Shown: positions 17,391 through 25,692 of the stretch, one piece after another | How positions within the stretch are numbered: position 1 is the first letter of the stretch | Layout of the letters: each line of letters opens with the position of its first letter | Assembly (NCBI RefSeq): GCF_002343915.1 | Contig: NZ_NETK01000002.1 | Span: forward strand, 620,001-684,000 | DNA from: Nannocystis exedens | GTDB taxonomy: Bacteria; Myxococcota_A; Polyangia; Nannocystales; Nannocystaceae | Direction of reading: 5' to 3' | Length of the DNA: 64,000 bases | Position numbers and translations under genes: made by a program | Notes under the pieces: model-generated | Databases searched by the model: none | Told to the model about the DNA's origin: nothing | What the model saw: the letters and a program-made list of their open reading frames with translations, nothing else

Positions 17391-18868
17391 GCCGTCGCGC
17401 CCTCGGCTTTGTTGTCTTTGCGAGCATGTCCTTGTGGACAGCTCGTGCCTCGGCCCAGGAGGTGCTGATCGAGGCCGACGCCAGCCCGCGCCCGCCGGAG
17501 TACCAGGTGCGCAAGGTCCACGGCGACATCCGCTTCGGCGCCGGCTTCGGGTTCGTCGCCGAGGATCCGATCTTCAGCGCCGAGCCGTCGTTCGGCCTCG
17601 ACCTCCGCGACATCGCGCCGGTGCAGCTGCGGCTCGGCGCGCCGGTCCACATCCGCATGTACGATCGCGATCCCGAGCAGGGGCCGGTGGTCCGCAACAC
17701 CGAGTGGGACGAGGCGGGCGACTACCTGGCGATCTTGCAGCGGCTGCAGTACAGCGGCGACTACGTGTTCGGGCGCGAGGGTCGGGTGCTGATCGACCTG
17801 CGCGTCGGCGACCTCCAGCGGGTCCAGGTCGGGCACGGCAGCCTGGTCCGCGGCTACGCCAACAGCCTCGACCTCGATCGCCGGCGCAGCGGCGTCGATC
17901 TCGACGCGCGTATCGAGGGCCTCCTGCTCGAGCACCCCGCGGGCGCCGAGATCGCGTTCGTGGCGGGTGATCTCGCGGGCCAGCAGATCTTCGGCACCCG
18001 GATCGCGGCCGACTGGGCGGGCGCGGCGCTCGGGTTCTCGGTGTTCGGCGATCCGTACGCGCCGCGCACCCTGGTGCCGTGGGACGGTCGCCCCGACGCG
18101 CTGACGGTCGACAGCAAGAACCGACTGCAGACCACGGGCTCGCTCGGGGCGATGGCGATGGGCCTCGACCTCAGCTACCGCTGGACCGATCGCTGGCGGT
18201 TCCTCGTCACCCCGTACCTCGACCTCAACCTCATGCCCGGGCTCGGCAAGGGCATGCACCTCGGCCTCGACACCGAGTTCATCCTCGGTCGTCGTCGTCG
18301 CGCGCGCCTCGGGGTGGTCGCCGAGCTGACGGTGGGCGACCGCGGCTACGACCCGACGTACTTCGACGTCTTCTACACGATGCAGCGCATGCAGGCGCAG
18401 TTCGTCGCGTACCCCGGCGACCTGCCGGCGGACTTCGCTACGACCGCGCTGCCGAAGTACAGCTTCGTCCTGCAGAACGACCTGAGCGGCGTCGGCGGTT
18501 ACGGCGCGATCCGCTTCGCCCACGACGACGGCGCGTTCTTCGAGACCGGCTACCGCTACCGGCCGGGCCCGCTCGGGCACACCTGGGAGACGCGGCTCGG
18601 CGTCGACCTCGAGGTCGTGCAGCTGTCGCTGCTGCATGCGCACCGCGGCAAGCTCGGGTTCGACATCATCGATCCCGCGGGCAGCCTGGCCCGCTTCGAC
18701 CTCAACGTCCCGGTGCTGCGCTGGCTCGACGTGTTCGCCCAGGCCGGGTTCCAGTACCAGGTCCGCCGCGCGCCCGGCGAGACGGCGGCCGCGCGTCAGC
18801 CCGCGGGCGGGTTCGTCGGCGGCGGCGGCCTTATGCTCCTCGGAGTCGCGGGCAAGTTCGGCTGGTGA
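17387..18868 (+). CDS. Exported, probably outer-membrane-associated hypothetical protein (493 aa)
   Basis: A Sec signal peptide (about 25 residues, ending ASA|QE) is followed by a long sequence rich in alternating beta-type segments and aromatic girdles, with a terminal beta strand ending in W. An outer-membrane barrel is the best guess; no family is recognised. Its ATG overlaps the stop of the AsmA/GT51 gene, so the two are coupled, and a class A PBP follows 238 bp downstream, which suggests a cell-envelope role. A hairpin-motif copy (17424-17442, GCATGTCC-TTGT-GGACAGC) encodes part of the signal peptide. Confidence 0.7.
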   Translation: MSRRALGFVVFASMSLWTARASAQEVLIEADASPRPPEYQVRKVHGDIRFGAGFGFVAEDPIFSAEPSFGLDLRDIAPVQLRLGAPVHIRMYDRDPEQGPVVRNTEWDEAGDYLAILQRLQYSGDYVFGREGRVLIDLRVGDLQRVQVGHGSLVRGYANSLDLDRRRSGVDLDARIEGLLLEHPAGAEIAFVAGDLAGQQIFGTRIAADWAGAALGFSVFGDPYAPRTLVPWDGRPDALTVDSKNRLQTTGSLGAMAMGLDLSYRWTDRWRFLVTPYLDLNLMPGLGKGMHLGLDTEFILGRRRRARLGVVAELTVGDRGYDPTYFDVFYTMQRMQAQFVAYPGDLPADFATTALPKYSFVLQNDLSGVGGYGAIRFAHDDGAFFETGYRYRPGPLGHTWETRLGVDLEVVQLSLLHAHRGKLGFDIIDPAGSLARFDLNVPVLRWLDVFAQAGFQYQVRRAPGETAAARQPAGGFVGGGGLMLLGVAGKFGW

Positions 18869-19032
18869 TCATGACATGTTCCTTCGCTACTGACCCAACA
18901 GACAGGTACTCGCCTGCGTCCGGCCCGGGCGGCGCGCGCCGGGGCGCTGGCGGAGCCGACGCCGACGGGCGCGGACCGGCGTTGCGGACGCGAGCGCGCC
19001 GGGACATTGACAGGGCGGCGGGCGTCGTGTTT

Positions 19033-19055
19033 GGAACCATGCCGAGTTCGATGTC
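19033..19055 (+). promoter_or_regulatory. Possible ECF-type promoter upstream of the class A PBP gene
   Basis: GGAAC at 19033-19037 is followed by 15 nt and GTC at 19053-19055, resembling the GGAAC-N15/16-GTC pattern of many ECF sigma promoters. The PBP start is about 50 nt downstream with a good Shine-Dalgarno sequence (GGGAGG, 19093-19098). A single weak match; suggested only because an ECF sigma gene lies 6 kb upstream. Confidence 0.25.
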
Positions 19056-19106
19056 CGGAATCAGGCGGCAGAGCGCAGGAGTACAAGGCGACGGGAGGTT
19101 CACGCC

Positions 19107-21530
19107 GTGAACGACGCGCCGCGGACAGGTCGCTCGCGCCTGCGGAAGATCGGGCTGTGGTGCCTCGGCCTGGCCGGGACCGGCATGGTCCTCGGGGCAG
19201 GTACGGTGGCCGGCGTGTTCTGGTACTACGGGCGCGGCATCGAGGGCATCGACGTCGCCGCGATCCGCGACTACCGGCCGCCGCAGGTCACGCGGATCGT
19301 CTCGCGCGACGGCGTGGTGATCGGCGAGATCTTCAGCGAGCGGCGCACGCTGGTCGGCTACGAGGACATCCCGGCCCACGTCGAGAACGCCTTCCTCGCC
19401 GCCGAGGACGCCGACTTCTACAACCACGAGGGCATGGACTACGTCGGCATGGTCCGCGCCATGCTGAGCAACATCGAGGCCGGCGAGATCCGCCAGGGCG
19501 CGTCGACGATCACGCAGCAGGTGGTGAAGAACTTCCTCCTGTCGCCGGAGCGGACCTTCGAGCGCAAGATCCAGGAGATCCTGCTGGCACGCCGGCTCGA
19601 GCGCGCGCTCAGCAAGCGCGAGATCCTCGAGCTGTACCTCAACGAGATTTACTTCGGCCACGGCCGCTACGGCATCGAGGAGGCCAGCCGCTTCTACTTC
19701 GGCAAGAGCGTCCGCGACATCAACGTCGGGCAGGCCGCGCTGCTGGCCTCGCTGCCGAAGGCGCCCGGCAAGTCGTCGCCGCTCAAGGATCCGCAGCGCT
19801 CGAAGGAGCGCCAGATCTACGTGCTGCAGCAGATGGTGCGGCACGGGTGGATCCAGCCGATCGAGGCCGACAAGTTCATCCAGGGGCCGCTCGAGCTGAG
19901 CCCGCAGACGCAGGACGCGGTGGTGGTCGCGGGCGCGCAGGAGTTCGTCGACGCGGCCCGCGAGAAGCTGATCGCGACGTACGGCCAGGAGCGGCTCGAT
20001 CGCCTCGGCGCGACGGTGACGACCACGGTCGACCTCAAGCTGCAGGCCGAGGCCCACAAGGGCCTGATGGAGGGGCTCGTCGCGCTCGATCGCCGCCAGG
20101 GCTACGGCCACAAGATCAAGCCGACGCCGGAGAAGCAGCAGGCCAAGGTGCTCGAGAAGGGCAAGGGCCCGCTGCAGGTCGGCGCGGTGCTGCCGGCGCT
20201 GATCCAGCCGCGTGAGGCGAGCACGCCGGCCGACTCGTTCGTGGCGCTGGTCGGCGACAACCGGGTGCTGGTGAGGGTCCCCGAGGGCTCGCGCTACGAC
20301 GATCCGAAGCTGTCGATCGACGAGCAGTTTCCGCCCACGGGGGTGGCGATGGTGCGCATCGTGTCGCTGCCCACCGCCGACCAGCCGGCGCACGGCGAGA
20401 TCGGCTCGGGGCCGCAGGCGGCCGTGCTGGTGGCGGCCGTCGACACCGGCGAGGTGCTGGCGATGGTCGGCGGCGAGAACTACCAGCGCGGCGACTTCAA
20501 CCGCGCGACGGCGGCCAAGCGCCAGCCGGGCTCGTCGTTCAAGCCGTTCGTCTACGGCGCGGCGCTGGCCACCGAGAAGTACACGGCGGCGACGATCGTC
20601 AACGACTCGCCCGAAATCTACGAGAAGTGGCGGCCGACCAACTTCGAGGCCGACGAGTACCGCGGCGACATCCGCTTGCGCGTGGCGCTGACGCACTCGG
20701 TGAACACGATCGCGATCAAGCTGCTCGACGCGATCGGCTTCGAGGCCGCGCACACTTTCGCGCGGGCCGCGGGGATCCGCGGCGAGCTGGCGAGCAACCT
20801 CGCGCTCGCGCTCGGCGTCAGCGAGCTGACCCCGTTCGACGTGCTGTCCGGCTACCTCACGCTCGCGCGCGGCGGGTCGCAGCTCGAGCCGACGGTGATC
20901 CGCAAGATCGAAATCCCGGGCGAGCCGGCGTGGACGCCCGAGCGCGCGCCGCAGCAAACGCTGCGCGACGACATCGTCTTCATCCTCACCTCGATGATGA
21001 CGAGCGTGGTCGAGGAGGGCACCGCCAGGGCCGCGCGCGCGCTGGGTCGACCCTCGGCCGGCAAGACGGGGACCTCGGCCGAGCACCGCGACGCGTGGTA
21101 CGCGGGGTACACCCCGCGCCACGTCGCGGTCGCGTGGGTCGGCTTCGACGTGCCGAAGAAGATCGGCAAGGGCGAGACCGGCGGCAAGGCGGCGCTGCCG
21201 ATCTGGATCGCGGCGATGAAGGCCGCCGAGGCCGACGAGCCGCCGCTGCCGTTCGTGCCGCCGGCGTCGGTGCAGGTGCGCACGATCGACCGGCGCACCG
21301 GCCTGCTGGCGCCCGCGGACGCCAAGCCGGAGGACGTGCTCGAGGAGTACTTCATCGCCGGCACCGAGCCGATCGAGACCGCCGAGCCCGCGGCCCTGCC
21401 GACCGGCGACGTCGTCCTCGATCTCTACGGGGACGGCGACGAGCACGCCGACGCCGCGCCCGGCGCCGAGTCGCCCGGCCCCGAAGAGCCCAAGAACGGG
21501 CTCCCGAGCGTCCACGACGACCCAGGTTGA
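19107..21530 (+). CDS. Penicillin-binding protein 1A-type bifunctional transglycosylase/transpeptidase
   Basis: Makes and cross-links peptidoglycan. One N-terminal membrane helix (about residues 14-38), a GT51 domain with catalytic E100 (FLAAEDADF) and GASTITQQVVKN, then a transpeptidase domain with S476-x-x-K479 (PGSSFKPF), an SVN motif in THSVNT near 531-536, and K653-T-G (SAGKTGTS). A linker near residues 330-440 may hold the outer-membrane-linked region. The GTG start has GGGAGG nine nt upstream. The 807-aa length is normal for PBP1A. A motif copy (19183-19202, GCATGGTCC-TCG-GGGCAGGT) lies in the membrane helix. Confidence 0.95.
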   Translation: MNDAPRTGRSRLRKIGLWCLGLAGTGMVLGAGTVAGVFWYYGRGIEGIDVAAIRDYRPPQVTRIVSRDGVVIGEIFSERRTLVGYEDIPAHVENAFLAAEDADFYNHEGMDYVGMVRAMLSNIEAGEIRQGASTITQQVVKNFLLSPERTFERKIQEILLARRLERALSKREILELYLNEIYFGHGRYGIEEASRFYFGKSVRDINVGQAALLASLPKAPGKSSPLKDPQRSKERQIYVLQQMVRHGWIQPIEADKFIQGPLELSPQTQDAVVVAGAQEFVDAAREKLIATYGQERLDRLGATVTTTVDLKLQAEAHKGLMEGLVALDRRQGYGHKIKPTPEKQQAKVLEKGKGPLQVGAVLPALIQPREASTPADSFVALVGDNRVLVRVPEGSRYDDPKLSIDEQFPPTGVAMVRIVSLPTADQPAHGEIGSGPQAAVLVAAVDTGEVLAMVGGENYQRGDFNRATAAKRQPGSSFKPFVYGAALATEKYTAATIVNDSPEIYEKWRPTNFEADEYRGDIRLRVALTHSVNTIAIKLLDAIGFEAAHTFARAAGIRGELASNLALALGVSELTPFDVLSGYLTLARGGSQLEPTVIRKIEIPGEPAWTPERAPQQTLRDDIVFILTSMMTSVVEEGTARAARALGRPSAGKTGTSAEHRDAWYAGYTPRHVAVAWVGFDVPKKIGKGETGGKAALPIWIAAMKAAEADEPPLPFVPPASVQVRTIDRRTGLLAPADAKPEDVLEEYFIAGTEPIETAEPAALPTGDVVLDLYGDGDEHADAAPGAESPGPEEPKNGLPSVHDDPG

Positions 21531-21541
21531 AGTCTTGATGC

Positions 21542-21547
21542 TACTGT
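21542..21547 (+). promoter_or_regulatory. Putative -10 box (TACTGT), leaderless promoter
   Basis: TACTGT is followed by seven nt and the ATG at 21555, with no Shine-Dalgarno sequence. It fits the TANNNT-N7-start pattern repeated in this window. Confidence 0.4.
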
Positions 21548-21554
21548 ACGAAGC

Positions 21555-22181
21555 ATGAGCGCGCAGAAGGTCGTCGACTTGGTCGTCGAGCACGGCCGGG
21601 TCCAGATCGTCCAGCCGGGGGCAGGGGTCGCCCCTCAGGCCGCGCCGGCGCCGCTCTCGACCGCCCTGGCCACGCGCGACGTGGCCAGCGTGACGACGCC
21701 GTGGAGCGTACTGCTCGGCAGCGGCGCGGCGTGCATGGCTCTCGGCGCGATCACTCTCGGCCTGTTCCCGTTCTCGGTGATAGGCCTCGTGCTGACCAAC
21801 CTGTTGTTCTCGGCCGGGGCTGGGCTGGCCGTGCTGGCGTTCGCCAAACGGACGAGTTCGGCGGGGTCGGCGGGGCCGACGGCGCTGCCGGCCCGCGTCG
21901 ATCCGTCGCTGCTCGCCGAGCGCAGCCGGCGCGTGCGGGCGATCCTGCGCGGCACCGGCCCGACCACGTTCGAGCGCATCAAGAGTGAGCTCAAGTGGAC
22001 TCAGGTGGCGCTGGTGTCGACGCTGGTACACATGAAAGAGCAGGGCGAGGTCGTCGAGGACCTCAGCCTCGACACCGGCGAGTGGGTGTACACCTTGGCA
22101 GACAACCCTGACGCCGTGCTGGGATCTCCCACGCTGGCGGAGCGGCAGGCTCAAGTGGGCGAGGTGAAGGGGCAAGGATGA
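21555..22181 (+). CDS. Membrane protein with C-terminal winged-helix-like domain
   Basis: Two adjacent transmembrane helices (about residues 48-72 and 75-97) are followed by a cytosolic segment. That segment (TTFERIKSELKWTQVALVSTLVHMKEQGEVVEDL, about residues 137-171) reads like a winged-helix or MarR/DprA-WH-type fold. Function is unknown; a membrane-tethered regulator is possible but not shown. Its stop overlaps the start of the TM2 gene by 4 nt (ATGA), so they form an operon. Confidence 0.65.
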   Translation: MSAQKVVDLVVEHGRVQIVQPGAGVAPQAAPAPLSTALATRDVASVTTPWSVLLGSGAACMALGAITLGLFPFSVIGLVLTNLLFSAGAGLAVLAFAKRTSSAGSAGPTALPARVDPSLLAERSRRVRAILRGTGPTTFERIKSELKWTQVALVSTLVHMKEQGEVVEDLSLDTGEWVYTLADNPDAVLGSPTLAERQAQVGEVKGQG

Positions 22182-22732
22182 AGGACAAGAACATCGCGTC
22201 GATCCTGGCCTTCCCGCTGTTCGGCGGCTGGGGAGCGCACAAGTTCTACCTCGGTCAAGTCGGCGCGGGCATCGTCTACCTCGCGTTCGCGTGGACGCTG
22301 ATCCCGGCGATCATCGCGTTCTTCGAGTTCATCATCCTCGCGCTGATGGACCGCGACGAGTTCAACCGCCGCTACAACGGCAACAACGCGCTGAGCGGCG
22401 CGCCGGTGGTCGTCAACATGCTGCCGCCGGCGCCGGCCTACTACCCGTCGAACTATTCGCAGTACCCGCCCGGCTATCCGCACCCCGGCTACCCGCAGGC
22501 GGGCTACCCGTACCCGCAGCACGGGTACCCGGGCGTCTACCCGCCGGGGACCCAGCCCGGCCAGGTGACCTCCGGGACAGGTCCCACGGGACAGGAGTCG
22601 CCGGCCCGCAGCGCCGCGGCGGTCGACGAGGTCATCGCCCGCATCGAGAAGTTGAACGAGCTGCGGATCGCCGGGCTGCTCACCGACGAGGAGTTCGCGC
22701 AGCAGAAGGCCCGCGTGCTGCAGCACATGTGA
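22178..22732 (+). CDS. TM2 domain protein with Tyr/Pro-rich linker and SHOCT-like C-terminus
   Basis: The N-terminal TM2 domain (residues 1-65; FPLFGGWGAHKFYLGQVGAG) has two membrane helices joined by a short turn. A Pro/Tyr/Gly-rich stretch (about 85-125) has repeated GYP units. The C-terminal helix pair (VDEVIARIEKLNELRIAGLLTDEEFAQQKARVL) matches the SHOCT oligomerisation motif. The three-part layout is common in bacteria, with no known reaction. Two overlapping hairpin-motif copies (22561-22594) encode the Gly/Thr linker. It overlaps the upstream gene by 4 nt. Confidence 0.8.
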   Translation: MKDKNIASILAFPLFGGWGAHKFYLGQVGAGIVYLAFAWTLIPAIIAFFEFIILALMDRDEFNRRYNGNNALSGAPVVVNMLPPAPAYYPSNYSQYPPGYPHPGYPQAGYPYPQHGYPGVYPPGTQPGQVTSGTGPTGQESPARSAAAVDEVIARIEKLNELRIAGLLTDEEFAQQKARVLQHM

Positions 22733-22739
22733 CGGGTCC

Positions 22740-23345
22740 GTGCTCGTCTTCCTCATCTACTGCGTGTTCGTGCTGATGATCGGGGTGTCGCTGCGGCGCC
22801 CTCTCGGCTCGTTGCGAGAGGCGCAGCGGCAGCGCGCCAACCTCGAGCGCGAGCTGCGGGCGCTGGCCGAGGCGCCCGATCTGCCGGCGGTGACGAGCGC
22901 CCACCTGTCGCCCGCGCTGGCCCGCCTGTTCGACGAGACCCGGCTGCTGCGCACGGCCCTCGAGGAGCCGCTGCAGGCGGTGCGCGCGTGGCAGGCCGCC
23001 GATCGCAACCCGTGGCTGGCGCGCGTCGACGTCGGCGACGGCTCCGACCTCGATCGCCTCGAGGAGGTCGACGTTGCGCTGGTCAACGCCCGCCGCGGCG
23101 TGTGGGACTGGCTGGGGATGGTCGACGACCTGCCCGAGGCCGACCGGGAGACGCTGGCGCGGCTCGGGCTGTCCGTCGGGCCCGTCCGCGGCGCGCTCGA
23201 GGAGCGCGACGCGTTCCGTCGCACCAGCGCGGAGGCCCGCAAGGAGTCGGCGCGGATCGAGCGGCTGGTGATGCACGTGCGCGCGGGCCTCGATCGCTTC
23301 GAGGGCGCGCTGTCGCAGGCGACGCGGGCCGGGCTCTATCGCTGA
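22740..23345 (+). CDS. Single-pass membrane coiled-coil protein (201 aa)
   Basis: A very short N-terminus leads directly into a membrane helix (residues 2-16), then Arg/Leu-rich helices likely to form coiled coils (REAQRQRANLERELRALAE and a C-terminal ESARIERLVMHVRAGLDRFEG). No family recognised. The GTG start lies seven nt after the stop of the TM2 gene, so it is the third gene of that operon. Confidence 0.65.
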   Translation: MLVFLIYCVFVLMIGVSLRRPLGSLREAQRQRANLERELRALAEAPDLPAVTSAHLSPALARLFDETRLLRTALEEPLQAVRAWQAADRNPWLARVDVGDGSDLDRLEEVDVALVNARRGVWDWLGMVDDLPEADRETLARLGLSVGPVRGALEERDAFRRTSAEARKESARIERLVMHVRAGLDRFEGALSQATRAGLYR

Positions 23346-23388
23346 GCCGGGCCCCGTACGAGGCGCGCCGGGCGAGCTGCCGGCGATC

Positions 23389-24381
23389 TCAGCCGCCCGA
23401 GTAGTGGAGGGCGAACTGCAGGAACTGCGACGGCGGGAGGTCGCCGCGGAACGAGCCGACGAGGACCTGATAGCCGAGGCCGAGGCCGACCCCGTGGAAC
23501 AGCTTGCGCGAGCGATCGGGGCTGAGCAGGAGGCCGAGGTTGAGCTGCGCGCGCGGCCCGTGCGGCATCATGGCCGGCAGGCGGGCGGCGCCGCCCTCGA
23601 GCAGGCGCTCGCGCGTGGGCGCGAAGAAGAAGTCGTAGCCGACGCGGAAGTCGAGGTAGCCGCGCTGCAAGAAGCCGAGCCGGCCCAGCGACAGCGTGGG
23701 ACCGCCGCCGAGGAGGGCGGTCATCTGGCTGCGGCCGTCGGCGCCGAAGTCGATCGTGCCGCCCTCGCCGCGCAGCGTCAGCGCGTAGCCGATGAAGTTG
23801 AAGCTCTGGCCGATGTCGACCTGGGCGCCACCTGTCCTTCCGGACAGGCTACTGTTGCCGAAGCTGCTGCCCATGCTGTACTGGGCGCGCGCCAGGATGT
23901 GAAACCGACCGGGGTTGTGCTTGGGTCGGAACAGGTCGCGGTACACCGCGGCGATCGCCGCGTCCTCGGCCGCGGCGGCCTCGGCCTCGGTCGGTACCGG
24001 CTTCGCGGGCCGCTTCTCGGGGTGCTGGTTGACCGACGGGCCGAGCAGCGACTCGGCGAGCCCCGGGGTTTGCGTCCCCCCTTGTTCGGCCGGTGCCGCC
24101 GGCTGCGCGACCGGCGCCGTGGCGGGATCGGCCGCGGACGGCTCGGCGATGGGCGAGGGCGGGTCCGCGCCGGTCTCAGGCGGCGGAGCGGGCACGCCTG
24201 CGGCCGGAGGTGCGGTTGCCGGGGCCGGTTCCACGGGGGCAGGGGCCGGCCCCGTCGTTCCCGAAACCGTGTTCGTGGGCCGCTGGACCGGCACTGCGGC
24301 TGGGGCAGCGCCGGCTGCGACCGGGAGGGCGACGACGAGGAGGGCGAGGCCGGCCGAGGGGGGCCTCCGGAGCGCGAGCAT
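23389..24381 (-). CDS. Exported protein: Pro-rich linker + probable outer-membrane beta-barrel domain
   Basis: A signal peptide (residues 1-25, AGA/APA cleavage) is followed by a long Pro/Ala-rich low-complexity linker (about 26-130). The C-terminal domain (about 145-330) has alternating beta strands and ends in a strand with an aromatic residue near the terminus (FALHYSGG). An outer-membrane barrel is likely; no family recognised. A nearly perfect motif copy at 23830-23849 (ACCTGTCC-TTCC-GGACAGGC) encodes a loop in the barrel domain. A TAGCCT box lies six nt upstream of the ATG. Confidence 0.75.
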   Translation of the reverse strand: MLALRRPPSAGLALLVVALPVAAGAAPAAVPVQRPTNTVSGTTGPAPAPVEPAPATAPPAAGVPAPPPETGADPPSPIAEPSAADPATAPVAQPAAPAEQGGTQTPGLAESLLGPSVNQHPEKRPAKPVPTEAEAAAAEDAAIAAVYRDLFRPKHNPGRFHILARAQYSMGSSFGNSSLSGRTGGAQVDIGQSFNFIGYALTLRGEGGTIDFGADGRSQMTALLGGGPTLSLGRLGFLQRGYLDFRVGYDFFFAPTRERLLEGGAARLPAMMPHGPRAQLNLGLLLSPDRSRKLFHGVGLGLGYQVLVGSFRGDLPPSQFLQFALHYSGG

Positions 24382-24387
24382 ACGACA

Positions 24388-24393
24388 AGGCTA
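24388..24393 (-). promoter_or_regulatory. Putative -10 box (TAGCCT), leaderless promoter
   Basis: Minus-strand TAGCCT is six nt before the ATG at 24381; there is no Shine-Dalgarno sequence. Part of the recurrent TANNNT-start spacing. Confidence 0.4.
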
Positions 24394-24425
24394 CTCGTGG
24401 CTCAGGAGCGGGGCGAGTCATTTCG

Positions 24426-24454
24426 TTGCACCGGCGATGACATGTGTTCAAAAT
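24426..24454 (+). promoter_or_regulatory. Putative housekeeping-type promoter of the OmpA-type lipoprotein gene
   Basis: TTGCAC (24426-24431), a 17-nt spacer and CAAAAT (24449-24454) form a moderate sigma-70-like promoter. The predicted start near 24461 gives a 5' leader of about 70 nt that contains a terminator-like hairpin at 24486-24506. Confidence 0.35.
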
Positions 24455-24485
24455 GCCCCCGCGAAGACGCCCGGACGGCCTAAAA

Positions 24486-24506
24486 GCCCGGATCGGGCGG
24501 TTTTTT
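24486..24506 (+). terminator. Intrinsic terminator or attenuator in the leader of the OmpA-type gene
   Basis: GCCCG-GAT-CGGGC followed by GG and six T residues. The gene to the left is on the opposite strand, so this plus-strand terminator lies between the OmpA-type gene's likely promoter and its start codon. Upstream CGCCCG near 24470 could pair with CGGGCG at 24494-24499 as an alternative structure. It could be an attenuator or the end of a small leader RNA. Confidence 0.5.
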
Positions 24507-24533
24507 CGCTACCCATCGATCGGGAGACCCCTC

Positions 24534-25235
24534 ATGATTTTCGCTCGCAACCCCCATCGCGGGAACTTCCGCCCAGCCACGTCGGGCCTGAAGTTCGCGC
24601 TCGTCGCCTCGTTCGCGCTCACGGCGACCGCTCCGCTCGCGGCCTGTGGCCCGACGATCTTCGAAGACGCGTCCGCCCTGTCCGTCGTCGGCGATCCGCC
24701 GCCGCCGCCGCCCAAACCGAAGGTTGTGCAGGAGAAGCCGAAGCGGGTCGTGGTGGAAGAGAACCGGATCAAGATCAACGAGAAGATCGAGTTCGACTTC
24801 AACAAGGCGACCATCCGCCCCGAGTCGGACGGGTTGATGGCCGAGATCATCTCGGTCATCAAAGAGAACCCCCACATCAAGAAGATCGCGATCGAGGGTC
24901 ACACCTCGAGCGAGGGCAGCGACAAGTACAACCTCAAGCTGTCCGACAAGCGCGCCAAGGCCGTGATGGAGTACCTCGTCAAGAAGGGCGGGCTCCCGAA
25001 GGAGATGTTCACGGCCAAGGGCTTCGGCGAGAGCAAGCCGCTGTCGGACGAGTCGACGGAGGAGGGCAAGGAGAACAACCGCCGCGTCGAGTTCAACATC
25101 GTCGAGCAGGACGTGACCCGCAAGCGCGTGGCGATCGACCCCGAGTCGGGGGAGAAGACGGTCATCGAAGAGAAGACCAAGACCGAGGCCGACGGCAGCG
25201 GTCCGCCGCCGCCGCCGCCGCCGCCCGCCAAGTGA
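24534..25235 (+). CDS. OmpA-family lipoprotein (peptidoglycan-binding)
   Basis: A lipoprotein signal (about residues 20-41, LAAC) anchors the protein to the outer membrane. A Pro/Lys linker follows, then an OmpA domain (about 80-195) with EFDFNKATIRPES, IAIEGHTSSEGSDKYN, LSDKRAKAV and a terminal NNRRVEF motif, which contacts peptidoglycan. The C-terminal tail ends in a run of prolines. The ATG at 24534 is preferred over an upstream in-frame ATG at 24444 because the latter would put the leader terminator inside the frame. It is followed 37 bp later by the AgmX-type lipoprotein. Confidence 0.9.
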   Translation: MIFARNPHRGNFRPATSGLKFALVASFALTATAPLAACGPTIFEDASALSVVGDPPPPPPKPKVVQEKPKRVVVEENRIKINEKIEFDFNKATIRPESDGLMAEIISVIKENPHIKKIAIEGHTSSEGSDKYNLKLSDKRAKAVMEYLVKKGGLPKEMFTAKGFGESKPLSDESTEEGKENNRRVEFNIVEQDVTRKRVAIDPESGEKTVIEEKTKTEADGSGPPPPPPPPAK

Positions 25236-25272
25236 GTCACACCGCGAGAAAAGCGAAGATAAGGAGTTCGTG

Positions 25273-25692
25273 ATGCGCAAGAGCACGATGTTGAGCCTTC
25301 TGTTCGTCGCTGCGTCCGCGGTCGTGCCGGGGTGCAGCTGCGTCGCCCGCGACGCCGAGACGTACAAGAACGACACCCGCAGCCTCCTCGAGACGCGCAA
25401 CAAGGCCGTCAAGGACTGCTACGACGTGGCCCTCACCACCGACCCGAAGCTCGACGGCGAGGTCGTGGTCAACTTCACGGTCGAGAAGAAGACCGGCAAG
25501 ATCATCAACGTGGTCGCGGACAAGGAGCGCACCAAGGCGCCCGAGTCGCTGAGCAAGTGCATCGTCGACGCGATCGACGGCCTGATCCTCGACCCGGTCG
25601 ACCAGCGCGACGGCCAGGCGACCTTCAGCTGGAAGTTCCGCGCCAACGAGCCCAAGCCGGCCGAGGAAGAGGCCGCGGCGCCGACCGGCTGA
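25273..25692 (+). CDS. Lipoprotein with AgmX/PglI-type C-terminal domain
   Basis: A lipobox (VVPGC, Cys about 18) precedes a compact domain. Its pattern (VKDCYDVAL...DPKLDGEVVVNFTV...GKIINVV...LSKCIVDAIDGLIL) matches the repeat unit at the C-terminus of myxobacterial AgmX/PglI proteins, with the paired Cys in KDCY and SKCI. ATG at 25273 follows AAGGAG (25261-25266); the GTG three nt earlier is less well spaced. It probably sits with the OmpA lipoprotein in one transcript and acts in the periplasm. The role of the domain is unknown beyond its link to gliding proteins. Confidence 0.8.
   Translation: MRKSTMLSLLFVAASAVVPGCSCVARDAETYKNDTRSLLETRNKAVKDCYDVALTTDPKLDGEVVVNFTVEKKTGKIINVVADKERTKAPESLSKCIVDAIDGLILDPVDQRDGQATFSWKFRANEPKPAEEEAAAPTG

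Noticed and set aside
24444-24533. Earlier ATG for the OmpA lipoprotein
   Set aside because: It would place a hairpin plus T tract in the coding sequence and move the lipobox about 70 residues from the start.
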